Source: JAIBJN01 sp035762005
GTDB lineage: Bacteria > Actinomycetota > Thermoleophilia > Gaiellales > Gaiellaceae
Assembly: GCA_035762005.1 (NCBI GenBank)
Contig: DASTQA010000095.1
Span: forward strand, 1-23,879
DNA length: 23,879 bases
Reading direction: 5' to 3'
Positions 7,065 to 13,865 of this stretch are shown piece after piece (position 1 is the first letter of the stretch; the number at the start of each line of letters is the position of its first letter). Made by a program: the position numbers and the translations under genes. Under the pieces are notes generated by a model. It was not told the origin of the DNA, did not search any database, and worked only from the letters and a program-made list of their open reading frames with translations.

Positions 7065-8072
7065 CTAGGCGCCGAGCGGGGCCGCGCCGTCGAGCGGCGC
7101 GAGGACGAGCGGCGGGGCGTGGAGGTACTCGGCCGCGCGGCGCTTGCGCTCGATGTCCTCGTAGACGCGCTCGACGATCGCAGGATCGAGGCCGGTGGCC
7201 GCGGCGGCCGACTCGGCCGGGACGCCCTGGTTCCGGGCGTAGAGGCAGAGGTCGAGCTTGTCGAAGGGGACGGAGAAGTAGAACTCCTCCTGGCTCTGCT
7301 CGAGCGCGTAGGTGTCGGTCGTCGGCGGTCGCTCCCGGATCTCGGCGGGGACGCCGAGGTGCTCGGCGAGCTGGTAGACCTGCGTCTTGTAGAGGTGGGC
7401 GATCGGCTTCACGTCGGCGGAGCCGTCGCCGTTCTTGACGAAGAAGCCCTGGTCGTACTCCAGCCGGTTCGGCGTGCCGATGACGGCGTAGTCGAGCCGG
7501 TCGGCGTGGTGGTACTCGAGCATCTTCCTGACCCGCTGCTTGAAGTTCGTCGCCGCGACGACCTCGCGGTAGGCGGTCGCCGTCAGGCGGGCCTCGCGAC
7601 GCTCGCCCGCGGGCGACTCGGCCACGACGGTGAAGAGGCTGTACCGGCTCCCGCCCAGGAGGCTCGGCAGGACGATCTTCGCCTTCCAGCCCTCGCCGTA
7701 CTCCGGGAGGACGGTGCGGATGGCCGCGTCGCGGCGCTCGTAGCAGCCGGCGGCGACGAGGATGGGCGTGATGTCCTCGAGCACCGTCTCGACGCCTGCC
7801 GCGTCCGCGGAGACCCGGGAGAGGTCGAGCGTGTCGGGCGCGGACTCGCCCTCCGGCATGAGCACGCCGAGGACGCGCTCGGGCCCGAACGCGCGGGCGC
7901 AGAGGAACGCGACGAGGCTCGAGTCGACGCCCCCCGAGAGGCCCACGACGGCGCCGCGCCGGCGGAGGTCCTTGTAGACCGCCTCGCGCAGCCGCTCCGC
8001 GATCTCGTCGACCGCCCGGGCCGCGTCGAGCCGCAGCGCCTCCTGGGAGAGCTCAGTCCCCGTGGGCGCCAT
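7065..8072 (-). CDS. NAD(+) synthase-family PP-loop ATP pyrophosphatase, divergent form
   Basis: The 335-residue protein carries the PP-loop SGGVDSS (46-52). Further NadE-like blocks are ATNFKQRVRKML, GTPNRLEYDQGFF, NGDGSADVKPIAHLYK and TQVYQLAEHLGVP. Classical NAD synthase activates the carboxylate of nicotinate adenine dinucleotide with ATP and amidates it with ammonia. No glutaminase domain is fused here. The region after ERPP reads TTDTYALEQSQEEFYF, unlike the usual PxxxL..QTDE segment of housekeeping NadE. GTPNRLE also differs from the usual GTxNxSE. The start overlaps the end of the carrier-protein gene by 20 bp, so the two are translationally linked. Across the divergent promoter lie an amidotransferase and an acyl ligase. 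A specialised amidation or adenylation role in that module is inferred; ordinary NAD synthesis cannot be excluded. Confidence 0.85.
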   Translation of the reverse strand: MAPTGTELSQEALRLDAARAVDEIAERLREAVYKDLRRRGAVVGLSGGVDSSLVAFLCARAFGPERVLGVLMPEGESAPDTLDLSRVSADAAGVETVLEDITPILVAAGCYERRDAAIRTVLPEYGEGWKAKIVLPSLLGGSRYSLFTVVAESPAGERREARLTATAYREVVAATNFKQRVRKMLEYHHADRLDYAVIGTPNRLEYDQGFFVKNGDGSADVKPIAHLYKTQVYQLAEHLGVPAEIRERPPTTDTYALEQSQEEFYFSVPFDKLDLCLYARNQGVPAESAAAATGLDPAIVERVYEDIERKRRAAEYLHAPPLVLAPLDGAAPLGA

Positions 8073-8343
8073 TCGAGGACGGAGCCGTCCCGAGCTTCGC
8101 GTCGACGAAGCGGGTGATGTTGCCGACCGAGTCCAGGTTCTCCGGGAGGACCTCCTCGTCCCGCACCTCGATCTCGTACCGCTCCTCGATGAAGCCGATC
8201 AGCTCGAGGACGCCCGTCGAGTCGATCACGCCCACCTCGATGAGCGAGTCGTCGCGCTCGAGCGCCACGCCGTCTGCGCTGAGCGGGAAGTTCTCCCGCA
8301 GGAACTCGCGGATCTCCCGCTCGATGGTCTCGTCGTTCGCCAT
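8053..8343 (-). CDS. Acyl/peptidyl carrier protein (phosphopantetheine-binding)
   Basis: This is a 96-residue carrier protein. Ser42 in VGVIDSTGVLELIGFIEE is the expected phosphopantetheine attachment site; the usual DSL is DST here. Helix-rich acidic sequence follows (ERYEIEVRDEEVLPENLDS), typical of stand-alone carriers. The frame is open further upstream, but the ATG at 8343 gives the usual carrier-protein length and the extension looks non-coding. It is first in a minus-strand operon with the NAD-synthase-like gene and divergent from the amidotransferase-ligase pair. The ligase at 10564 is its likely loading enzyme, which is inferred from position. Confidence 0.9.
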   Translation of the reverse strand: MANDETIEREIREFLRENFPLSADGVALERDDSLIEVGVIDSTGVLELIGFIEERYEIEVRDEEVLPENLDSVGNITRFVDAKLGTAPSSNGAHGD

Positions 8344-8381
8344 GCTCGTCTGCCTCTGATTCCGGCCGCAGTTACAGAGAA

Positions 8382-8410
8382 GTCGCCCACCGGTGATCCT
8401 GCGGGGCGAC
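8382..8410. promoter_or_regulatory. Inverted repeat in the divergent region between the carrier-protein and amidotransferase genes
   Basis: GTCGCCC (8382-8388) and GGGCGAC (8404-8410) form a 7-bp stem with a 15-base loop containing ACCGGT. It lies 38-67 bp upstream of the minus-strand carrier-protein start. It may be an operator or a leader hairpin of that gene. The rest of the 175-bp gap shows only the plus-strand promoter listed next. Confidence 0.3.
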
Positions 8411-8479
8411 CGTCGGAGTGTACCAGCGTCCCGGCCCGCCTTCGACCCGCCCCCGGGCCGAACTGGCCGAATCCTCCCC

Positions 8480-8508
8480 TTGCTGCCAGGGAAGGGCGCC
8501 CGTATCGT
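8480..8508 (+). promoter_or_regulatory. Promoter of the amidotransferase-ligase operon
   Basis: TTGCTG (8480-8485) and TATCGT (8503-8508) are separated by exactly 17 bp, a good fit to a housekeeping-sigma promoter. The ATG at 8519 is only 10 bp past the -10 box, so the leader would be about 3-5 bases or absent. No Shine-Dalgarno sequence is present (CAAAAGACGT before ATG). Confidence 0.55.
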
Positions 8509-8518
8509 CAAAAGACGT

Positions 8519-10567
8519 ATGTGCGGCATCGCCGGGATCTACGCGCGCCCGGGGACGGGTGCGCCGGAGGGCCTCCTCCTCGCCATGGCGGGGGAGCTCC
8601 GCCACCGCGGCCCCGACGGCACGGGCCTCTACCTGGACGGGCGCTTCGGGATGGCGAACACGCGGCTCGCGATCGTCGACCTGGCCGGCGGCGACCAGCC
8701 GCTCCCGAGCGAGGACGGCCGCTACTGGGTGATGCAGAACGGCGAGGTGTACAACCACGTGGAGCTGCGGGCGGAGCTCGAGGCGCTCGGCCGCCGCTTC
8801 GCGACCACGTGCGACACCGAGGTGATCGCGCAGGCCTACGCGGAGTGGGGGCCCGCGTGCCTCGAGCGCCTGAACGGCGACTTCGCCCTCGCCGTCTGGG
8901 ACCGCTGGGCGCGGGAGCTCTTCCTCGCCCGCGACCGCTTCGGGGTCCGCCCGCTCTTCGTCGCCGAGCTCGACGGCGACCTCGTCTTCGCCTCGGAGGC
9001 GAAGGCCCTCCTCCGGCACCCGGCCGCCCGCCGGGAGCTCGACCCGGCCGGCCTCGTCGAGACGTTCACGACCTGGTGCATCTCGCCCGACGGCTCGGCC
9101 TTCCCGGGCATCCGCGAGCTCGCCCCGGCCCACTACCTCGTCGCGGGGCCTGACGGCATCCGCGAGGAACGGCGCTGGTGGGACCTCCGCTTCTCCGCCG
9201 CGGGCGACGTCCCCCCCGGGGAGCGGGCGGCGCTCGCCGAGGAGCTCGACGCGCTCCTCGCCGACGCGACGCGGATCCGCCTCCGCGCCGACGTCCCGGT
9301 CGCCGCCTACCTGAGCGGGGGGCTCGACTCCTCGGCCATCGTCGCCATCGCCCTCGAGCAGATGGAGGAGACGCTCTACTCCTTCGGGATCGGCTTCGCG
9401 GACCCGCGCTTCGACGAGAGCGAGTTCCAGGACCGCCTCGCGCGCGACCAGGGGACGAGCCTCACCCGCACCGTCGTCTCCGCCCGCGACATCGCCGAGC
9501 TCCTGCCCCGGACGATCGAGATGTCCGAGAAGCCGACGCTCCGGACCGCGCCCGCCCCGCTCCTGCGCCTCTCGCGCGCCGTCCGCGAGGCGGGCCTCAA
9601 GGTCGTGACGACCGGCGAGGGCGCGGACGAGCTCTTCGCCGGCTACGACCTCTTCCGGGAGAACAAGGTGCGCCACTTCTGGGCGCGCGAGCCCGACTCG
9701 GAGCTCCGCCCGCTCCTGCTCACCCGGCTGAACGCGTTCATCGGCAAGGATCTCAAGCGCTCGGGCGCGTTCCTCGCAGGCTTCTACCGCAAGGGGCTCA
9801 CCGAGACGGACGACCCGCTCTACAGCCACCGGATCCGCTTCGCGAACACGGCGCGGATCCTCGCGCTCGTCGAGGGCGACGTCCTCGCCCGGGCCGCCGA
9901 GCGCGGCGACCCGGCCGAGCGGCTCGAGGCGCGCCTGCCCTCCTGGTTCGGCGAGCTGACGCCGCTCGGGCGCGCGCAGTACCTCGAGATCACGACGTTC
10001 CTGAACGGCTACCTGCTCCACTCGCAGGGCGACCGGATGCTCATGGGCCACTCCGTCGAGGGGCGCTTCCCGTTCCTCGACTACCGCGTGGCCGAGTTCG
10101 CCGCCGCCCTCCCCGACGCGCTGCGGCTGCGCGGCCTCCACGAGAAGTACCTCCTGCGCAAGGCGGTCGAGCACCGCCTGCCCCCGGAGATCGCCGCGCG
10201 CAAGAAGCGCCCCTACCGGGCCCCCATCGTCGGTGCCTTCGTCGGGCCCGAGGCGCCCGAGTACGTGCGCGAGCTGCTCGCGCCCGACCGTCTCCGGGCC
10301 GCGGGGCTCTTCGCGCCCGACGCCGTCGCGCGCGTCGTGCGCAAGTGCGAGGCCGGCGCGCCCCGCGACGCTGTCAGCGAGACCGACGAGATGGCGCTCG
10401 TCGGCGTCCTCTCGACGATGCTCCTGCACGAGCGCTTCGTCGCCTCGCCCCGGCTCGCCGAGCCCCTCGTCCCGGATCGCGTCGTCGTCGGCACGGACGT
10501 GCGCGTCCCCGGCGCGCACAGCGCTCCTGGTGACACCGTGTCACTTGGCCCGAAGGCGGTCGCGTGA
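8519..10567 (+). CDS. asnB: Asparagine synthase-type glutamine amidotransferase
   Basis: The 682-residue protein has the class II glutaminase and synthetase domains of the AsnB family. The start is fixed by the essential N-terminal nucleophile: MCGIAGIY puts Cys at position 2 after Met removal, as in the family. RHRGPDG, NGEVYNH and DRFGVRPL complete the glutaminase half. The PP-loop SGGLDSS (266-272) and EGADELFAGY lie in the ATP-binding half. Ammonia from glutamine is passed to an adenylated carboxylate. The gene shares a promoter and a 4-bp GTGA overlap with the acyl ligase downstream, and is divergent from a carrier protein. This resembles the amidotransferase of exosortase/exopolysaccharide loci more than housekeeping asparagine synthesis. 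The substrate is unknown; plain asparagine synthesis remains possible. Confidence 0.9.
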   Translation: MCGIAGIYARPGTGAPEGLLLAMAGELRHRGPDGTGLYLDGRFGMANTRLAIVDLAGGDQPLPSEDGRYWVMQNGEVYNHVELRAELEALGRRFATTCDTEVIAQAYAEWGPACLERLNGDFALAVWDRWARELFLARDRFGVRPLFVAELDGDLVFASEAKALLRHPAARRELDPAGLVETFTTWCISPDGSAFPGIRELAPAHYLVAGPDGIREERRWWDLRFSAAGDVPPGERAALAEELDALLADATRIRLRADVPVAAYLSGGLDSSAIVAIALEQMEETLYSFGIGFADPRFDESEFQDRLARDQGTSLTRTVVSARDIAELLPRTIEMSEKPTLRTAPAPLLRLSRAVREAGLKVVTTGEGADELFAGYDLFRENKVRHFWAREPDSELRPLLLTRLNAFIGKDLKRSGAFLAGFYRKGLTETDDPLYSHRIRFANTARILALVEGDVLARAAERGDPAERLEARLPSWFGELTPLGRAQYLEITTFLNGYLLHSQGDRMLMGHSVEGRFPFLDYRVAEFAAALPDALRLRGLHEKYLLRKAVEHRLPPEIAARKKRPYRAPIVGAFVGPEAPEYVRELLAPDRLRAAGLFAPDAVARVVRKCEAGAPRDAVSETDEMALVGVLSTMLLHERFVASPRLAEPLVPDRVVVGTDVRVPGAHSAPGDTVSLGPKAVA

Positions 10568-12114
10568 CGGCGCCCGTCCGCCTCCTCCACGAGACCCTCA
10601 TCGCGTCGGCAGAGCGCGTGCCCGGGCGCGAGGCCCTCGTCGCCGGCGCCGAGCGGCTGACGCACGCCGACCTCCGCGACCGGGCCCTCCGCCTGGCGCG
10701 GGCGCTGCAGGAGCTCGGCGTCGAGCGCGGCGACCGCGTCGCGATCTACATGGACAACTCGGCCGGCTGCGCGACCGCGGTCTACGCCGCCATGCTCGCG
10801 GGCGGCGTCTTCGTCGTCGTCAACCCGCAGACGAAGGAGGACAAGCTCGTCTACGTCCTCGACGACTGCGAGGCCGCCGTCCTCCTGACCGAGGGCGCGC
10901 TCACGCGCACGGCGCTCGCCGCGGCGGGCCAGGCGCCGAGCGTCAAGGCCGTCGTCGCCGCCGCTCCCCCCGAGGGCGTCGAGGGGGTGCTCGCCTTCGC
11001 CGACCTGCTCGCCGCGAGCGAGCCCGAGCCCCGCCCGGCGGGCACGATCCCGCTTGACCTGGCGGCGCTCATCTACACGTCCGGCAGCACCGGCTTCCCG
11101 AAGGGCGTGATGATGACCCACGCGAGCATGGTCTTCGCGGCCGGCTCGATCGCCCAGTACCTGCGGCTGGGAGACGACGAGCGCATCCTGGGCCTGCTCC
11201 CGCTCGCATTCGACTACGGCCTCTACCAGCTCCTCATGGCAGTGCTCACCGGCGGCACGCTCGTCCTCGAGCGCTCCTTCGCCTTCCCGGCCCAGATCGT
11301 CAAGCGCGTGGAGGAGGAGGCGGCGACCGTCTTCCCGGGCGTGCCCACCGTCTACGCGACGCTCCTGTCCATGCGCCGGAGCATGGAGTTCGAGCTGCCG
11401 AGCGTCCGCCGCGTCACGAACACGGCGGCGGCCCTGCCGGCGACGTTCCACGGGGAGCTGCGCCGGATCTTCCCGAACGCGCTCGTCTTCGCGATGTACG
11501 GGCTCACCGAGTGCAAGCGCGTGAGCTACCTCGAGCCGGAGCTCCTCGAGCGCAAGCCGACCTCGGTGGGGAAGGCGATCCCCGGAACGGAGACGATGGT
11601 GCTCCGCGAGGACGGGGCCCCCGTCGAGCCGGGCGAGACGGGCGTGCTCCACGTCCGCGGCCCGCACGTCATGGCCGGGTACTGGCGGAAGCCGGAGCAG
11701 ACCGCCGAGATGATCGTCGCGGGCCCCCTCCCGGGGGAGCGCATGCTCTGCGCCCAGGACCAGTTCACGGTGGACGAGGAGGGCTTCCTCTACTTCGTCG
11801 GGCGCACGGACGACATCATCAAGACCCGGGGCGAGAAGGTGAGCCCGGTCGAGGTCGAGAACGCGATCTTCGACATCGAGGGCGTCAAGGAGGCCGCCGT
11901 CGTCGGCGTCGACGACGACGTCCTCGGGCAGGCCATCAGGGCCTTCGTCGTCCTCGACGACGGGGCCTCCCTCACCGAGCAGCAGGTGATTGCCGCCTGC
12001 CGGACGCGCCTCGAGAACTTCATGGTGCCGCGCGAGGTCGTCTTCATCGCCGAGCTGCCGACGACGGCCACCGGCAAGGTCCGCCGCAAGAGCCTGCTCG
12101 AGAGCGCGAGCTGA
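10564..12114 (+). CDS. AMP-forming acyl-CoA/acyl-carrier-protein ligase
   Basis: The 516-residue protein belongs to the ANL superfamily: ATP plus a carboxylate gives acyl-AMP, then a thioester on CoA or a carrier. The P-loop motif YTSGSTGFPKG spans 171-181, followed by LPLAFDYGLYQL, the adenine motif YGLTE, the hinge GRTDDIIKTRGEKVSP and the catalytic Lys505 (TATGKVRRKS). The GTG start at 10564 overlaps the upstream stop as GTGA, indicating coupled translation with the amidotransferase. The FDYGL motif and the neighbours recall the 'acyl-CoA ligase 1' family of exosortase-A loci, recognised from memory only. The likely acceptor is the carrier protein at 8053-8343. The acyl substrate is unknown. 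Confidence 0.9.
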   Translation: MTAPVRLLHETLIASAERVPGREALVAGAERLTHADLRDRALRLARALQELGVERGDRVAIYMDNSAGCATAVYAAMLAGGVFVVVNPQTKEDKLVYVLDDCEAAVLLTEGALTRTALAAAGQAPSVKAVVAAAPPEGVEGVLAFADLLAASEPEPRPAGTIPLDLAALIYTSGSTGFPKGVMMTHASMVFAAGSIAQYLRLGDDERILGLLPLAFDYGLYQLLMAVLTGGTLVLERSFAFPAQIVKRVEEEAATVFPGVPTVYATLLSMRRSMEFELPSVRRVTNTAAALPATFHGELRRIFPNALVFAMYGLTECKRVSYLEPELLERKPTSVGKAIPGTETMVLREDGAPVEPGETGVLHVRGPHVMAGYWRKPEQTAEMIVAGPLPGERMLCAQDQFTVDEEGFLYFVGRTDDIIKTRGEKVSPVEVENAIFDIEGVKEAAVVGVDDDVLGQAIRAFVVLDDGASLTEQQVIAACRTRLENFMVPREVVFIAELPTTATGKVRRKSLLESAS

Positions 12115-12210
12115 CGCCGGCCGGCGGGGCGCCCCGCGGCGCGTCGCCCTGCCGCCGCCATTAGCGACAACCCCTCGATTCAGGGACTCCTGACGAGGGA
12201 TTCGAGGCCT

Positions 12211-12228
12211 CCCGCGGCGCGCCGCGGG
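12211..12228. other. 18-bp perfect GC-only palindrome ahead of a secreted-protein gene
   Basis: CCCGCGGCG at 12211-12219 is mirrored by CGCCGCGGG at 12220-12228, 16 bp before the ATG at 12245. In DNA this GC-rich a few such palindromes are expected by chance, so a regulatory role is only possible. The 130-bp gap it sits in (12115-12244) shows no ORF or clear promoter. Confidence 0.25.
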
Positions 12229-12244
12229 CGCCGATCACGCGGCC

Positions 12245-13768
12245 ATGAGCCGCATCCTCTCTCCTTGCCCGCGCTCCCGGTTCCGCTCTCCGCGGAGCGC
12301 CTTCCTCGTCCTCGCCGGCGCGATCGTCGCCCTGACGCTCGCAGCCCCGGCCGGCGCCCACCACCGCGACCGCCCGCACAGCCCCAAGAAGCTTCGCGTG
12401 GCGAGCGTGGGCGCCCACTCGGTCACCGTTCGGTGGACGCGCGTGCGGAGTGCCTACGCCTACCGCCTCTACCGGGAGACCGCTCCGGCCGGGTGGCAGC
12501 GCGAGCCCCGTGTCCACACCTTCCTGCGCCTTCGCTGCGACGAGACCTATCGCCTCGGCGTCCGCGCGTTCGACCGCGACGGCGACAGGTCGCGCCGGCG
12601 CTCGGTCCGCGTGCGGACGCAGTCCTGCGAGCCGACGAACACGAGGCTCCCGGCGATCCAGGGGACGCCTGCGGAGAACGAGGTCGTCACCGCCTCGCCG
12701 GGCTCCTGGCGCGGCGCCGAGCCGATGACCCTGCGGTACCAGTGGGGGCGCTGCGCGCCGGACGGCTACGCCTGCTCCTCGATTCCGGGGGCCACGGGGT
12801 CCAGCTACCTCGTCGGCGCGGCCGACGCCGGCCGGACGCTCCGCGTGCGCGTGCGGGCGGAGAACTCCTACGGGGCGACCACCGTCGACTCGCCGCCGGT
12901 GGGGCCGGTAGGGGGCGTGAGCCCCGAGCCGGAGCCCGACCCGGACCCCGATCCCGACCCGGAGCCGGATCCCGATCCCGACCCGGAGCCCGACCCCGAT
13001 CCCGAGCCGGAGCCCGACCCCGAGCCGGATCCGGACGGGGGCTGCACCGTCGCCGACACCTCCGGGTGCGTTCCGGCCACGACGCTCAGGCTGACCGACA
13101 CGAAGTTCTTCTGCGACCGGCCGCTCTCCGCCTACGGACCGCTGCCGCTCAAGGTGGACGTCGACTTCACCCCGGGCCGGCTCTTCAGCGGCAACGGCGC
13201 CGTCGACCTCTACACCGGCTGCGCCGGCGACGGCGACCCGAGCACGATCGACCTGATCGTCGACGTCGAGGGCGACGGCCAGACCTACGGCCCGGGGGCG
13301 GACGCGTTCAAGGTCCGCCACGCTGCCGGCTACAACGAGGGCATCCAGATCACCGGGCACGTCGACTGCGGCCCGAAGTACACGGAGTCCGCCCACCAGG
13401 ACGGCGTGCAGCTCCAGGGCGGCCGCGATATCACCTTCGTCGACTTCTCAGTCGGCGACTACGCCGCCGGACGCTCGACGTGTCAGGGCGCGGGCGGGGC
13501 GTTCTTCTACTCGAGCGCCTCCGGCTACAGCCCCGTCAACGTCGACGTCGTGCGCGGCAGCTACATCGCGTGCAACCACTCCCTCTTCGTGGGCGGCGGC
13601 TCGGGCGACGTCCGTGCCGGGAGCTTCCGCTCCGGCCGCACGGACGGGACGGACCCCCTTTGCGCGGGGTACGCAGCCTCCCCGGCCTGCGACGGCTCGG
13701 CCAGCGGCGTGACGCTGACCTCCGTGACGTGCCAGGAGTGGAACCGGACCTACGACCGCTGGGAGTAG
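12245..13768 (+). CDS. Secreted multidomain protein: FN3, Ig-like, Pro-Asp/Glu linker, ten-cysteine C-terminal domain
   Basis: The 507-residue protein begins with a signal peptide: basic N-terminus, hydrophobic core about 19-34, likely cut after AGA near 38. Residues about 46-125 look like a fibronectin type III domain. About 133-222 is an Ig-like domain of the kind common in Thermoleophilia (GTPAENEVVTASPGSW, YQWGRC). Residues 227-264 are 19 Pro-Asp/Glu dipeptides, an extended acidic linker. The rest (265-507) is a domain with ten cysteines and motifs VDLYTGCAGDGDPST, GPGADAFKVR, HQDGVQLQGGRDITF and STCQGAGGAFF. Its repeating V/I-D-x-x turns suggest a right-handed beta-helix, which is inference. 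The same domain makes up the protein at 16613. A strong terminator follows the gene. The function is unknown; polysaccharide binding or cleavage is possible. Confidence 0.85.
   Translation: MSRILSPCPRSRFRSPRSAFLVLAGAIVALTLAAPAGAHHRDRPHSPKKLRVASVGAHSVTVRWTRVRSAYAYRLYRETAPAGWQREPRVHTFLRLRCDETYRLGVRAFDRDGDRSRRRSVRVRTQSCEPTNTRLPAIQGTPAENEVVTASPGSWRGAEPMTLRYQWGRCAPDGYACSSIPGATGSSYLVGAADAGRTLRVRVRAENSYGATTVDSPPVGPVGGVSPEPEPDPDPDPDPEPDPDPDPEPDPDPEPEPDPEPDPDGGCTVADTSGCVPATTLRLTDTKFFCDRPLSAYGPLPLKVDVDFTPGRLFSGNGAVDLYTGCAGDGDPSTIDLIVDVEGDGQTYGPGADAFKVRHAAGYNEGIQITGHVDCGPKYTESAHQDGVQLQGGRDITFVDFSVGDYAAGRSTCQGAGGAFFYSSASGYSPVNVDVVRGSYIACNHSLFVGGGSGDVRAGSFRSGRTDGTDPLCAGYAASPACDGSASGVTLTSVTCQEWNRTYDRWE
12923..13036 (+). 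repeat. Pro-Asp/Glu dipeptide repeat tract
   Basis: 38 codons alternate Pro with Asp or Glu (19 dipeptides), giving a near-periodic 6-bp DNA repeat. It links the Ig-like domain to the cysteine-rich domain of the secreted protein. Such tracts are prone to length change by slippage and form stiff acidic spacers at the cell surface. Confidence 0.9.
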
Positions 13769-13789
13769 GCGGCGCGCCGCACTTCCCGA

Positions 13790-13827
13790 GGGGCCCGGGC
13801 CGCCGCGGCGGCCGGGGCCCCTTTTTT
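13790..13827 (+). terminator. Strong intrinsic terminator
   Basis: A 32-bp near-perfect inverted repeat (13790-13821, one mismatched pair) is followed directly by six T residues (13822-13827). It lies 22 bp after the secreted-protein stop codon and 38 bp before the next gene. It is the clearest terminator in the window. Confidence 0.9.
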
Positions 13828-13853
13828 GGCATCGAGCCGGGTCCGGGAGCGAG

Positions 13854-13859
13854 TACGTT
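13854..13859 (+). promoter_or_regulatory. Possible -10 box giving a leaderless phosphatase mRNA
   Basis: TACGTT fits TAnnnT and lies 6 bp before the GTG at 13866, just after the terminator. Transcription would start at the GTG itself. No convincing -35 is visible. AAGG four to seven bases from the codon could instead act as a weak ribosome-binding site. Confidence 0.35.
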
Positions 13860-13865
13860 AAGGCC

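Noticed and set aside
5994..8117. A 707-codon plus-strand frame across the regulator and NAD-synthase-like genes
   Set aside because: Low-complexity Arg/Glu/Val/Gly product opposite two well-supported minus-strand genes; a GC-driven shadow.
8344..8529. Upstream extension of the carrier-protein gene to 8529
   Set aside because: The extra 62 residues have no carrier-protein character and would overlap the start and promoter of the divergent amidotransferase gene.
12115..12180. Terminator after the acyl ligase
   Set aside because: GC-rich inverted segments exist, but no T tract and no clearly better stem than background.
12923..13036. Possible CRISPR or satellite array
   Set aside because: The repeat is an in-frame Pro-Asp/Glu codon tract with no spacers.
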